Positions 12,841-24,344 of a stretch of 64,000 nucleotides of DNA are shown piece by piece (the first letter of the stretch is position 1; each line of letters starts with the position of its first letter). The stretch spans positions 77,651,983 through 77,715,982 of the forward strand of contig OX457071.1 in assembly GCA_949752795.1 (NCBI GenBank), given 5' to 3'. Origin of the DNA: Hyperoodon ampullatus. Taxonomy: Eukaryota > Chordata > Mammalia > Artiodactyla > Ziphiidae. The notes beneath the pieces are model-generated. The model saw only the letters and a program-made list of their open reading frames with translations, did no database searches and was not told where the DNA came from. Made by a program: the position numbers and the translations under genes.

Positions 12841-13426
12841 CAGGTTCTTTTCTTTTTTTAATTAAACTTGTTATTCTGAGATAACTGTAGACACATATAG
12901 GTGGAAGAAATAAAACAGACATCTTGTGTGCTTTTGGCAGTCTCCCCCAATGGTAACATCTCGAAAAACTACCGTCCAAGATCTCAGCAGGACACAACAC
13001 TGACACAGTCTGGATACAGAACATTTCCATCACCACCAGGATCCTGGTGGGGCCCTTTTATACCCATACCCGATACCCTCCGATTCCGATCCCACCCACT
13101 CCGGGCAACCACTAATTTGCTCACCATCTCTCTGATTCTGTCGTTTCAGGAAAGTTACATAAATGGAATCGTGCAGTATGCAACCACTGGGACTGGATTT
13201 TTTTCTCAGTGTAATTCTCTGGAGATTCACTTGGGCCGCCGCACCAAAAGTTTGTTCCCACTGCTGGGCAGCTTGGTGGTTGCACGTTTCATTTTTGAAA
13301 AGCAGCCGAAGTGTTTTCCAGAGCAGCTGCATCATTACACACCCCACCAGCAGCATCTAAGTCAGCCGGTCTTTCCTGAGCCTCGCCAGCATTTGGTGGT
13401 GGTGGTATTTTTCATTTTAGCCATTC

Positions 13427-13590
13427 TTTTTTTTTTTTCAATAACCGGTTTTTAGATTGAAGTATAGTTGATTTACAATGTTGTGTTAGTTTCAGGTGTA
13501 CAGAAAAGTGATTCAGTCATACATATATTCTTTTTCAGATTCTCTTCCATTATGGGTTATTACAAGACATTGAATATAGCTTCCCGTGTC
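13427..13590 (-). mobile_element. 5'-truncated young L1 3' end, antisense
   Basis: A T-run followed by 'attgaagtatagttgattta' and 'gtgattcagtcatacatata', the reverse complement of the 3' end of cetartiodactyl L1. It is flanked by an imperfect duplication of about 12 bases (attttagccattc / gttttgtcattc), which is exactly where the older L1 alignment is interrupted. Confidence 0.75.
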
Positions 13591-14186
13591 GTTTTGTCAT
13601 TCTGACAGGTGTGTTGCATGTGCTTTTCCCAAAGAGCTAATGAACTTGACACCTTTTCATGTGCTTATTTGCCGTTGCTCTGTCCTCTTCATTTCTTCGG
13701 CTCGTTCTCTAATTGGATTGTTTGTTTTTCTACTGTTGAGTTTTGAGAGATCTTTATGCTTTGAGAGATCTTTATGTATATAGATACAAGTCCTTGGACA
13801 CAGATAGTGGTTTATAAATATTTTTCACTCTGTGGCTTTTCTTTTCATCTTCTTAACAGGGTCTTTTGCAAAGCAATAGCTTTTCATTTTAATGAAGTCC
13901 AATTTATCATTTTTTTAATTTTATGGGTTGTGGCTTTGGTGTCAAATCTAAGAACTCTTTGCCTAGCCCTAGATTCCAAAGATTTTCTCCTATGTTTTTT
14001 CTAAAAGCTGTCTAGTTTTATGCTTTACATTGAAGTCTGTGGTCCATTTTGTGTTAATTTTTATAAAAGGTCTGAGACTTGAGGTTCACTTGTTGCCTGT
14101 CAACATCCAGCTGCCCCAGCATCACGTGATGAAAGGCTCGCTTTCCTCCATTGAATGGCTTTGGCACTTTGTTAAAAATCAACTGG

Positions 14187-14506
14187 ATGGCTTCCCTGGT
14201 AGCGCAGTGGTTAAGAATCCACCTGCCAGTGCAGGGGACACGGGTTCGAGCCCTGGTCCGGGAAGATCCCACATGCCACATAGCAACTAAACCCATGCAC
14301 CACAACTACTGAGCCTGTGCTGTAGAGCCCTCGAGCCACGACTACTGAAGCCCGTGCACCTAGAGCCGGTGCTCCGCAACAAGAGAAGCCATCGAAATGA
14401 GAAGGCTGTGCACCGCAACGAAGAGTAGCCCCTGCTCGCTGCAACTAGAGAAAGCCCGCGCGCAGCAACAAAAACCCAACGCAGCCAAAAATAAAATTAA
14501 TTTAAA
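14187..14506 (+). mobile_element. CHR-family SINE, long form
   Basis: Full head, several 'cgactactgaagcccg'-type units, ending 'cccaacgcagccaaaaataaaa'. A perfect 13-bp target-site duplication AAAAATCAACTGG lies at 14174-14186 and 14507-14519. It is inserted in the older antisense L1. Confidence 0.93.
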
Positions 14507-16640
14507 AAAAATCAACTGGGCATGTTTATGTGGGGCTGTCTCTGGGTTCTCTGTTCCACTGACCTCTGTTCTCTCCCTCACCAGCACCACAGTCCTGATT
14601 CTTGCGCTACATTAATGTCTTGAATGCTTGAGTGATTCTTCCCTCTTTATTCTTTTTCAAATTTTTTCAGCTATTCTAGTTTCTTTCCCCTTCCATATAA
14701 GTTTTAGAATAATCTTGTCTATGTCTACAAAAAAATCTTTCTGTGTGTTTGATAAAAATGGCATTAAACTTGTATATCAATTTGCAGAGAATTGACATCT
14801 TTATTATGTCAAATCTTTTATCAATATACACAGCATGTCTGTTTATTTACTCCATCTTTGATTTCTTTCATCAACATTGCATAGTTTTCAGCATACGAAT
14901 CATAAAAGTTTCGTTTTATGTAAAAAGTAAAAAGATTTACTTCTAAGTATTTCATTTCCTTTGAGTGATTGTGAATAGTATTGTATTTTAATTTCAGTGT
15001 CCATATGTTCATTGCCAGTATATAGAAATAAACATTATATTTGTTGGCTTATTTGCTTGTATCCTGTGATCTTGCTGAATTCATTTAAAAGTTCTAGGTT
15101 TCTCTAGTTTCCTCGGGATTTTGTGCACAATCATACCATCTGCAAATAGAGATAGTTTTATCTCTTCCTTTATGATCTATGTGTCTTATATTTCTTTTTC
15201 TTGCCATGTAGCACTGGCCAGAACTTCAAGCACTATGTTGAATAGGAATGATAAAAGCAGAAATTCTTGTTCCTGATCTTAAGGGGAAAGGATTCAATCT
15301 TTCACCAGTACAATCTTAACTGTAGGGTTTTTGTAGATGCTCTTTATCAAATTGAGAAAGTTCCCCTCTATTCCTATTTTTCTGAGGGTTTTTATTATGA
15401 ATAAGTGTTGAATTTTGTGGGAAAAAATGTTGCATTAAATGATATGATCATGTGACTTTTCTTCTTTAGCCCATTAATATGATGGATTACCTTGACTAAT
15501 CTTCATACAGAAACAACCTTGCATCCTTGAAATGAACCTCACTTGGCCGTGGTGTGTAATTCTCTTTATATACTACTGAATTTCATTTGTTAATATTTTA
15601 TTAAGCCTTCTTACATCTATGTTCCTTGGGGATGTTGGTCTGTAGTTTTCTTTTTTTTTTTTTTTTTTTTGTACTGTCTTTGTCTGGTTTGTGTCAGGGT
15701 AATACCAGCACTACAAAATGAACTGGGAAATGGTCTTGCCTCCTCTGTCTTCTGGAATAGGTCATGCAGAACAGGTACAATCCTTCTTTAAACATTTGGT
15801 GGAATTTCCCAGTGAAACTATCTTGGTCTGGACATTTCTTGAGAGTTTCTCTTTTACAAATTCAATATCCTTAATAGTTCCAAGGATCTTAAAATTATCT
15901 ATTTCATATTTGGTGAATTGTGATAGCTTGTGTTTCTTGAGGGAGTGATCCATTTCATCTAACTTGCAAACTTTGTAAGTATAGAATTGCTTATAGTACT
16001 CCTTATTATCCTTTTGATGTCTGCAGGGTCTGTAGTGATGTGCTCTGTTTGATTCCTGATACTGGTAATTTGTGTCTTCTCTCTCTCTCTTTTTTTCTCC
16101 CTTTGTCAGTCTTGCTAGAAGTTCATCAATTTTATTGATCTTTGCAAAGAATCAGCTCTTTGTTTCATCAATTTGCTCTATTCTTTTTCTGTTTTCAATT
16201 TAATTGATTTCTGCTCTTTATTATTTTCTTTCTTTTGTTTGCTTTGGGCTTATTTTTCACTACTCTTTCTAGATTCTTGAAGTGGGAGCATGGTTTATTG
16301 ACTTGAGTCTTCTCTTCTTCACTCATGTTTGCATTCAGTGCTGTAATGCCCTATCAGCAGTCCTGCAGTGTGTCTTGCAAATTTTGATGCCTTGGATTTT
16401 TTATTTTCATTCAATACAATGTATTGACCCATGGTTTATTTAGAACAATGTTTTAGTTTCCAAGTGTTCAGAGATTTTTCCGTTTTCTTTCTTTCCACTT
16501 ATTATCAATTAATAATTATTGATCTCCACTTTGATTCCACTGTGATCAGAGAACACACTCTCTTATTTCAACTATTTTAAATGTGCTGAGGTTTTTTAAT
16601 GGCCCGTGTATTAAGCATGCCTTTTATCCTGATGTTTTGG

Positions 16641-18182
16641 CATCTGTGGCCTTACTAACACTGGGGAGATGGCCCCTCCCAGGACTGGCTAATTCCTAGA
16701 GACAGCAAACAACTCTTCTGTGACGTGCACTTTTCATACGCCCACCGACCAACCCCAAACCCACACCCACACCTCCTCTCTCAGGCTCTCACAGGGCTCT
16801 CACACACCAGGCCACTGTCCACCTGCCCTAATCACCCTAGAGCCAGGCCCCAGACCAGTGGCTGAAATGTTTCACGCTAGCCAACCCTACGCCTGTCTGC
16901 CCTGCCTTGCCTCACCTTTCCGACAGAAACCGCACTGAAGGATCTGCCCGAGGGGCCTGCCTGGTCTGCTTCCTTCTCACCAGCTTTCAGAGCTGTTTAC
17001 TTTTGTATAATTTCCAGGGGTTTTAGTTGTATTTGGCCAGGAAAATAGGAAAAACAACATCAGCCATCTTTCCAGAAGTGAAAATTCCCTTCTTTTTAAA
17101 TAGCAGTTGGCTCGGAATCACTGAAATCCACACGCTGCAGTCGGTTAATGTGTCTCTCAAGCCTCTTTAAGCTGCTGGTTCCCCTCCGCCTCTTTTTATT
17201 TCCTTGTAACTTTTGTTTCTTAGAATCTGGGTCATTTGTCTCCCAGAGTTTCTCACAGCCTAGACTTTGCTGATTGTGTATTCATGGTGGTGTTTCATGT
17301 TCTTTCATCCTCATGTTTGCTATAAACCAAGAGCAGGTGTGACATCAGCATTATTCCCCAGTCTCTCTCACTGGCGTCTCTGTGCTCCCCATCCCCGTCC
17401 CTGAGTTTCCCACATATATCCCACCCCAACCCCCCTGACCGCCTCCCTCCCCCCGGCATCGCACGAGCTCCCTCCTCCAGCCTGTCCTCCTAGACTAGCT
17501 CAAAGTCTTCACTCCCAAGACACCCTCCCCCAGGGTCACTGTGGTGTTTGTGCTCCAAGGTCCTTGCTTCTCCGCTGGCGGGGGTGGGTCCTGGACAGCT
17601 CACTCTGCCCCCCAAACGTGTCCCTTCACACAGTGAGCACCGGTCTGTGTGTGTGAGTGTGTGTGTGGAATTCACTGGGGTCCTGATCACCAGCCCTCTC
17701 TCTCCAGCTCCAGGGCAGGGCAGTGGGAAGCTCGCCCTGTGCCCTCCCGTGGGGACCTGAGGTGGCTTCCCGAGGCCCAGAGAACAGCCTCCCAGCCACC
17801 AGGACTGCTGTTGCTATGGTTTCCCCAGCACCAGGGACACCTGGGTGAATGCTGATGCTACAGCAGACATGGCTGCCCAGGGCCTTTTGAGGTCATCGTC
17901 AGAGGGAAAAGTTGGAGAAGTGACAGAATGCCTTGAAGTCATTCAGATGTCAGAGCACAGCAGGAAAAAGTCACCACGATGAGGAACTAAGTTAACTGTG
18001 AAACCACGGCCAAGAATCATTTTAAAACTAATATTGCAGAGACTCCACCTTAATCAACCTCAGGAACATGAAGGTTCTCGTTAACCTAAATCGTTTCTGG
18101 GTGTGATTTATTAGACAGACACTAAAATAATTTATTTCTAGCTTGTTTGCTAATATAACTTTTAAATTTATGGATTCAGGAT
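16641..18182. other. Intergenic unique sequence
   Basis: GC-moderate DNA without an identified gene or recognisable repeat. A short TG-rich tract lies near 17645-17668. No splice-supported open frame was found. Confidence 0.5.
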
Positions 18183-18191
18183 TAATGTGGT

Positions 18192-18410
18192 TTTTTTTTT
18201 TTTTTTTTAATTTTTTTTGCGGTACACGGGCCTCTCACTGCTGTGGCCTCTCCCGTTGCGGAGCACAGGCTCCGGACGCGCAGGCTCAGCGGCCATGGCT
18301 CACGGGCCCAGCTGCTCCACGGCATGTGGGATCCTCCCGGACCGGGGCACGAACCCGCATCCCCTGCATCGGCAGGCGGACTGTCAACCACTGTGCCACC
18401 AGGGAAGCCC
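18192..18410 (-). mobile_element. CHR-family SINE, short young form, antisense
   Basis: Reverse-complement SINE with poly(T) at its left end and 'accagggaagccc' at its right. Target-site duplication TAATGTGGT at 18183-18191 and 18411-18419. Confidence 0.94.
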
Positions 18411-18537
18411 TAATGTGGTATTTTAAATTGTAGTTAGCACTAAGCTCTAAGTAAGCAATCATTTCTTTGTATGCCGTGTTACCCTTATTCATCGCTTATT
18501 AGCTAAGAGATTGGTTTCTATCCAAAACATAGTAATA

Positions 18538-18888
18538 GGGCTTCCCCAGTGGCACAGTGGTTAAGAACCCGCCTGCCAATGCAGGGGACATGGGTTCGAG
18601 CCCTGGTCCGGGAAGATCCCACATGCCGCGGAGCAACTAAATCCGTGCGCCACGACTACTGAGCCTGCACTCTAGAGCCCGCGAGCCACAACTACTGAGC
18701 CCACACACCACAACTACTGAAGCCCACACGCCTAGAGCCTGTGCTCCACAACAAGAGAAGCCACCACAATGAGAAGCCCGCGCACCGAAAAAAACAGCAG
18801 CCCCCGCTCGCCGCAGCTAGAGGAAGCCTGTGCGCGGCAACGAAGACCCAACGCAGCCAAAAATAAGTTAATTAATTAATTTTTAAAA
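18538..18888 (+). mobile_element. CHR-family SINE, long form
   Basis: Complete long-type copy from 'gggcttccccagtggcaca' to 'cccaacgcagccaaaaataag' plus an A/T tail. A slightly diverged target-site duplication (acatagtaata / acatattaata) flanks it, so it is older than the short-form copies. Confidence 0.9.
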
Positions 18889-18895
18889 ACACATA

Positions 18896-20880
18896 TTAAT
18901 AAACCCTGAGGCAGTGTCTTCTGATCTGTCTTCTGGTCATCAGTATCCAAATAATCAATGTTCAGAAAAAGGAAGGCCTAAGTTGAGAAGAGAAGTGATT
19001 GTTTCTGGTTGAACTTCAGCCTTGAAAGGACCCGGGAATGGCCTAGATTCTGCCTACCAGTCGTGAGGAACGGACATCTGGGTTCAGCACTCACACCAAA
19101 GAGATCCTCCTGGCAACACGCCACGGCCTCTCCCCTTCTCACCAGATACTGGGACTTGGGATTTTATCCCATTGTGCCTCCACCCTGGACACGGCAGTTC
19201 TAACCCAAACAGGAGGCGGACAGCCCTCAGGGGGAGTGAGCGTTGCGGGGTCGGGATCCCAAGTTTCCCCTGAGGCACGTCTGTCAAGACAGCGCTGAAT
19301 CCAGCCACAAAATGGTGAGGACAAACTAACACATACCACAGACCAGGGGTTCCCAAACCCACTGGGTCAGACTGTCTGGCCCCACAGCCCAGGAATCTGC
19401 ATGTTTAAGAAACTCTTGAGCTGGTTTTTATGCAGCCAGCCTGGTCCCACCTTCCCATGGAGCAGTCAGGTTTCAGCGTCGTTCAGAACACCCTCCCAGC
19501 TCCACTCCAGTCTAACCCAGCCAGCTCCAGGGGATGTCTGCATTCCAACACCCCCTCCACGGGGAGCCTCAGGCTGGATTCCAGAAACACTCACCGACAC
19601 AGCATTTCAGTCAGGAGCCTTGAAAATAGCTCTGGAAATGCAGCTGGAAGTGCTATGTCACGGCTGCAGGATGCTAAAAACCTGCACAAACACTAGGGCC
19701 TGCTTCTCCTCTTTGCAGCCCCCGGGGACCAAAAACAAGAGTCTGCCCTTCCAGCAGCCTGTCGTCCACGTCCCCCCCTCCAGCTCCCACCCTGGGGAGG
19801 GCGCCCTGCTGGTCACTCAGCAAACACCCTGCGGGTGGCCAGGCCCTCATCTCCTCACAGACAAACCACAATTAAAGACGCTGATAAACAGTCTTCGGGA
19901 CCTGCTGTCCGTCTTTATGCACTCGTCTGCGTCCTCACCCCTTTCCTGCCAGCTCCTTTGCTTTGTTCTCGTGCCGCTATCTGCTTTCTCCTTCTTTTCA
20001 AAGGGTTCTCCTTATCTTCCCCCAGAAAGACAGAAGGTCAGGAGCCAAGCCCATCACGAGGTGACAGCCCAGTGGCATGGTTTGCTCTGTCAGGGGACTG
20101 CACCTCCTGCAGGTACAGGATGTCGTCTGAACCAACATCGATGTCGGGACCACATCGTCCCTCCGAGGGTGGAGGTGGGTCGACTTCTGGCTCCAGCTGT
20201 CCCTTCCCCCAACATTAACTCCATCCTTTCTGCAAAGCGAGTCTAAGGGGGGTGCTGGACTGGATTAAAAATGCCCTCACAGAGTTGTGTGATAAAGAAA
20301 ACCTACAACATTCGGCACACTCCAGAGTATCCAGTCGTGTGTAAACGATTCACCCAGGGACCTCTGCCTTGGATGATACCCAGAGACCCCTTCGTTTATG
20401 TTTGTGTGTTTTGTGTGTCAGTCACACAGTCTACCTTAGTGGTCCAAATACGTGACTTCTGCAAGTCTGTTTTGTCCTTTGGTAAATTGTAGGCAGGCTA
20501 TGCTGTCCGAAAACATAGCATCCTAATAACCTAGTGCACAATGTCACACAGCCTGTAAGGGAAGACGGCTGCTTCCCACCAGACGGCGGCTGAGATGCTG
20601 CTGCCTCAGTTGAGGATGAGACCCTCCAGGTTGACCCACACCGCTTCCCCCAACCGTCCACTCTACGTACGGAGCCCCCGACCACCAAAGAGAGGAGCCC
20701 AAGCTCCGCCCTCAAGGGTTTATTTCAAACGCAGTAAAGAAACAATAGGCTATCTATCTATTGTCTCCTCTTTCCCAAAGCACAATAGTCCAACACCCAC
20801 TTCTGACATTAAATACGTAACCCATTAAAATAGCCGACCTGTGACCCTGAGCACACTAGACATCAGGGCATTAAGTATGT
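18896..20880. other. Intergenic unique sequence between GJB6 and GJB2
   Basis: No known gene was recognised. A + strand open frame of 281 codons at 19401-20246 has no start context, splice support or recognisable domain and overlaps other frames, so it is not called. Confidence 0.5.
19340..19440. repeat. MER5-like hAT DNA-transposon fragment
   Basis: 'accaggggttcccaaaccc', 'cccaggaatctgcatgttta' and 'agaaactcttgagctgg' appear in the order expected for a short MER5-type nonautonomous hAT element. It is diverged and incomplete. Confidence 0.45.
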
Positions 20881-20883
20881 GTC

Positions 20884-21236
20884 CTTTTTTAGATAAATAA
20901 TTTTATTGTTAGTAAAAGACACAGTCAGATAGCGCTGTTGCTTCTCCTCCATCCCATGAACCCACGAACCCACATCCTCAGGCCAGAGAGGAGCCCCGGG
21001 GAAACAAGTCCGATGGAGGAAGGCATCTTCCAGGGTCATAAGCAGCTGGGAGCTGCTGGGGTTCCTGGGGCAGTGAGCTCTCAGGGGCCACGGCAGAGGA
21101 GGGGCCACGCTCAGGGTCTGGGTGTCTCTCCTGCTGTGACACCACTTCTCCTGAGGCCACAGTGATATGCTTTCGCCCTGGAAATGACGTTCCAACGTTT
21201 TGTGACAGAAGTCTACAGCAACCAGTACATTTTACA
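20884..21236 (-). other. Candidate antisense terminal exon (unproven)
   Basis: On the minus strand an acceptor-like 'gtgtgctagtcccag' ends at 21237. It is followed by an open frame to a TGA at 20978-20980, and an AATAAA (plus-strand TTTATT at 20902-20907) lies about 70 bases further on. The translated stretch begins with a VKCTGC-type sequence and then becomes Ser/Pro/Gln-rich. I do not recognise it. It could equally be noncoding DNA that happens to carry these signals. It is listed because it lies on the same strand as, and downstream of, the exon-like segment at 25068-25169. Confidence 0.22.
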
Positions 21237-21299
21237 CTGGGACTAGCACACGTGTGAGTATGAAAACACACACGAAACAAACATTTCCTAAAACACGAC

Positions 21300-23225
21300 T
21301 TAACTCTTATTAAGAGCAGTGTGTTCTGATATTTCCTATTCTATTCTATTTCATCTAATTGTGAAAAAAAGAAAGACATTTATTTCCCAGCCTATTAACG
21401 AGGTCGCGACAAGCAACACTAAAGGACAAGAGTATCCATCTTTCTCCAGCGATCGTCCCCGTTTCCCTGACGAGTCTTCCCAGTGCCATCTACTGGGCAC
21501 TCTGGGTATTGCAAGCGCCTTTTTCCCAACACAAAGACTTTTCAAGGATGAGGTGAAACCAGAGAATTCTATACACCAATAGAGTATGTGCTTCTTCCCC
21601 CAACGTAGAAAGGGCTCTGAAACAGTTTAAGGAGAAGTTTAGATGAATGGCTAACACACAAACCAAGCTCTGAATTCTAAGATCAAAGACACCATGTCCA
21701 ATTCCCAAAGAGAATTTCCAAGCCAGAGAACAGCCACCTGACTGGGCTTGTCGGTGCAAAACTGACCCTGGAATCGGTGGTTTCCAGACAGCGACAGACC
21801 TGGGACCGTCCACACTAGCATTTCACAAAAAGCCGCTGTGGTCTAGCAGACACAATCCAACAAGGGAATCATTACTCTGCAGCCCTTTGTCAAACCTATG
21901 CCTATAATTTTTTTTTTTTTTTACTAAAGCAACCCATAATATGAGTGTTTACTAGACCATAACTTATTCCAAAAGCTCTTCAAGATGATATATGACACAA
22001 TATTGTTCTAACACACTAAAATGTAGAAATCTCTTTTGTTCCTTTATGAGTTGTGCAGAATTTCCTTTTTGACAACTCACCAAAGCTTACAGAATTTAAT
22101 TTTTATATTCAGTAGAAGTCAATTTTCCCTACCAGTTTGCCTGGGGAGTTATAGCTTTGAATTCATTTCTGACCAACACGTGCTTTTGATAGAAATACAT
22201 TTGGAAGCATCTTTGTAATCTCTCCACAGTCTGCTTAAATAATCATACAAAAGCTATACGGATGTATTTGCCAGTAAGAGCATATGCTCATCCAGCAAAG
22301 CCAAGGAAATTGACTTATTTTACCACGGCCTTGCAGCTAACACATCTAACAACTCAAATTTCCCCCAAATATTTTATGTACGAATATAAGAATAGAGTGA
22401 GGAAAATGGAAAGGCTTATAACAGTTTCAAATTCAAAAGTTGGAATTTTTATGACTTTGAAATTTGAAACTGAAGAGAAGAATAATCTGAAACTGAAGAG
22501 AAGAACAATTAAATTAGTGAAATCTGTAAGTTTCACATACTTGGAATGGAACAACTGATCTTTTTCCCTAAATTATTTGACATTAACAATTATCAGGATA
22601 CGTAAGTGAGGGTGTGGGTCAAAGGTACAGAGAGAAATCTTGTGAAATGCTGTTCTCCTGTGATAATTATACACAAAAACGTGAAAGGCCATTCCTGCTT
22701 TAAAATGATATTATCATATGTAAGTCATTATTAACAAATAAATTATGCAGAGACTTCCAGGGGTTCTGAATATCTGCTCATTTGAGGAGGGCTGGATTTT
22801 CCCTTTTTTGCCAATTATTAATATGATTAATATTTCAACAGCAAAGTCAAGGAAGTGGCTGCAGACCAATCGCTCATGGCTCAGAGACATCCAATGATCC
22901 CCGAACTGCCAGGTGTCAGGACGGGGACTCCTCTCTCTCATAAGTCCCTTCTTGCCTTAAGACATTTCTGCTATCACCTCTGCTATTACGTATGATTTGT
23001 GAGTCAGAAATTTAACTGAGACATTCTTTATGTACATTCAGACCATCCTTCCCAGGGGGAACTCAAAGGGCTGCCCCATCAGGCAGCTGGCAGGCAATCA
23101 TTCACTAAAATATATTAAGAAGTAGGATTTGTCTCACACTGATTTCTTGCACAATAGCAGCTTTTTTTTGGCTTAGAAATATCAAATAGCTTTACACATT
23201 AGCACTTCCCCTTATAGCCTGACAA
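21300..23225. other. AT-rich unique intergenic sequence
   Basis: AT-rich DNA with no identified gene. It contains a 12-14 base T run near 21908 and a short direct repeat, TGAAACTGAAGAGAAGAA, at 22465-22482 and 22488-22505. The + strand open frame at 22262-22558 spans that repeat and is not supported as a gene. Confidence 0.5.
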
Positions 23226-23240
23226 CTGCATCACTTTAAT

Positions 23241-23617
23241 TTTTGATTTTTCACTAACGATTTTTTAAAGCAAATTTATTTATTTATTTATTTATTGCTG
23301 CATTGGCTCTTCATTGCTGCACGCGGGCTTTCTCTAGTTGCAGAGAGCGGGGGCTACTCTTCGTTGGGGTGCGCGGGCTTCTCATTGTGGTGGCTTCTCT
23401 CGTTTCGGAGCACAGGTTCTAGGCGTGTGGGCTTCAGTAGTTGTGGCATGTGGGCTTCAGTAGTTGTGGCTCGCGGGCTCTAGAGCGCAGGCTCAGTAGT
23501 TGTGGCACACGGGCTTAGTTGCTCCATGGCATGTGGGATCTTCCCGGACCAGGGCTCGAACCTGTGTCCCCTGCATTGGCAGGTGGATTCTTAATCACTG
23601 CGCCACCAGCGATGTCC
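23241..23617 (-). mobile_element. CHR-family SINE, long form, antisense
   Basis: Begins with a (TTTA)n tail near 23275 and ends with 'ccaccagcgatgtccc'. A 14-15 bp duplication with one mismatch (CTGCATCACTTTAA / CTGCACCACTTTAA) lies at 23226-23239 and 23618-23631. Confidence 0.9.
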
Positions 23618-24046
23618 CTGCACCACTTTAAATACCTGCATAAAAGTTCAGCTCAATTTTGAATGCCTGGGACTTGTCTGCTTGCTACTAAGTACATATG
23701 TAAAAACCTTAGTCACACATGTCTCTGACACTGTGGGGTGACAGGTGCAGCTGTAACAGATATCCACCAGTTTAGTCATCGATATTTATTCAATGATACC
23801 CTGACCTTCCCTGAAAAGGGCCAGTCCTCTGTATCAGCTTCACTCAAGACCTACCCAGGAGACACCAGAGTGCTTCCATAAAACCGAGTCCAAAACTATG
23901 CTCTATCTTGCTTGGTGCCTAGTTAATGAGGCCGGAGAGCTGTGCCCATCATGCTGGGGAGGCTGAAGCGGAGGGCAAGACGGGTCAGCCTTCTCTGGGG
24001 ACTGTTATGTTAAAAGACGAAGACCTGAAAATGAAGGCTTATTTTC

Positions 24047-24332
24047 TTTCTTTTTTTAAAAATTAATTAATTTATTTGTTTTGGGGGGCGTTGGGTCTTC
24101 ATTGCTGTGCGCGGGCTTTCTCTACTTATGGCAAGCGAGGGCTACTCTTCGTTGCAGAGCACGGGCTCTAGGCATGTGGGCTTCAGTACTTGTGGCACGC
24201 AGGCTCAGTAGTTGTGGCACACAGGCTTTGTTGCTCTGTGGCATGTGGGATCTTCCTGGACCAGGGATCAAACCCGTGTCCCCAGCACTGGCAGGTGTGT
24301 TCTTAACCACTGAGCCACTAGGGAAGTCCCTG
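24047..24332 (-). mobile_element. CHR-family SINE, long form, antisense
   Basis: T/A-rich tail at the left, 'accactgagccactaggga' at the right. Target-site duplication AGGCTTATTTTC at 24035-24046 and 24333-24344. Confidence 0.9.
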
Positions 24333-24344
24333 AGGCTTATTTTC

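Larger units (their letters stand above)
12845..16640 (-). repeat. Long antisense LINE-1 (old subfamily) with nested insertions
   Basis: About 3.8 kb reads continuously as the reverse complement of an L1, from its 3' end (near 12.85 kb) into ORF2 (antisense 'ctttgtttcatcaatttgctc' near 16.16 kb and 'ccactgtgatcagagaacac' near 16.54 kb). It holds a short younger L1 insertion (13427-13590), a SINE (14187-14506) and a 27-base T run near 15650. Its coding frames are decayed. Confidence 0.8.

Noticed and set aside
19401..20246. 281-codon + strand open frame
   Set aside because: Low-complexity Ser/Pro/Leu composition, no homology recognised, and no promoter or splice evidence.
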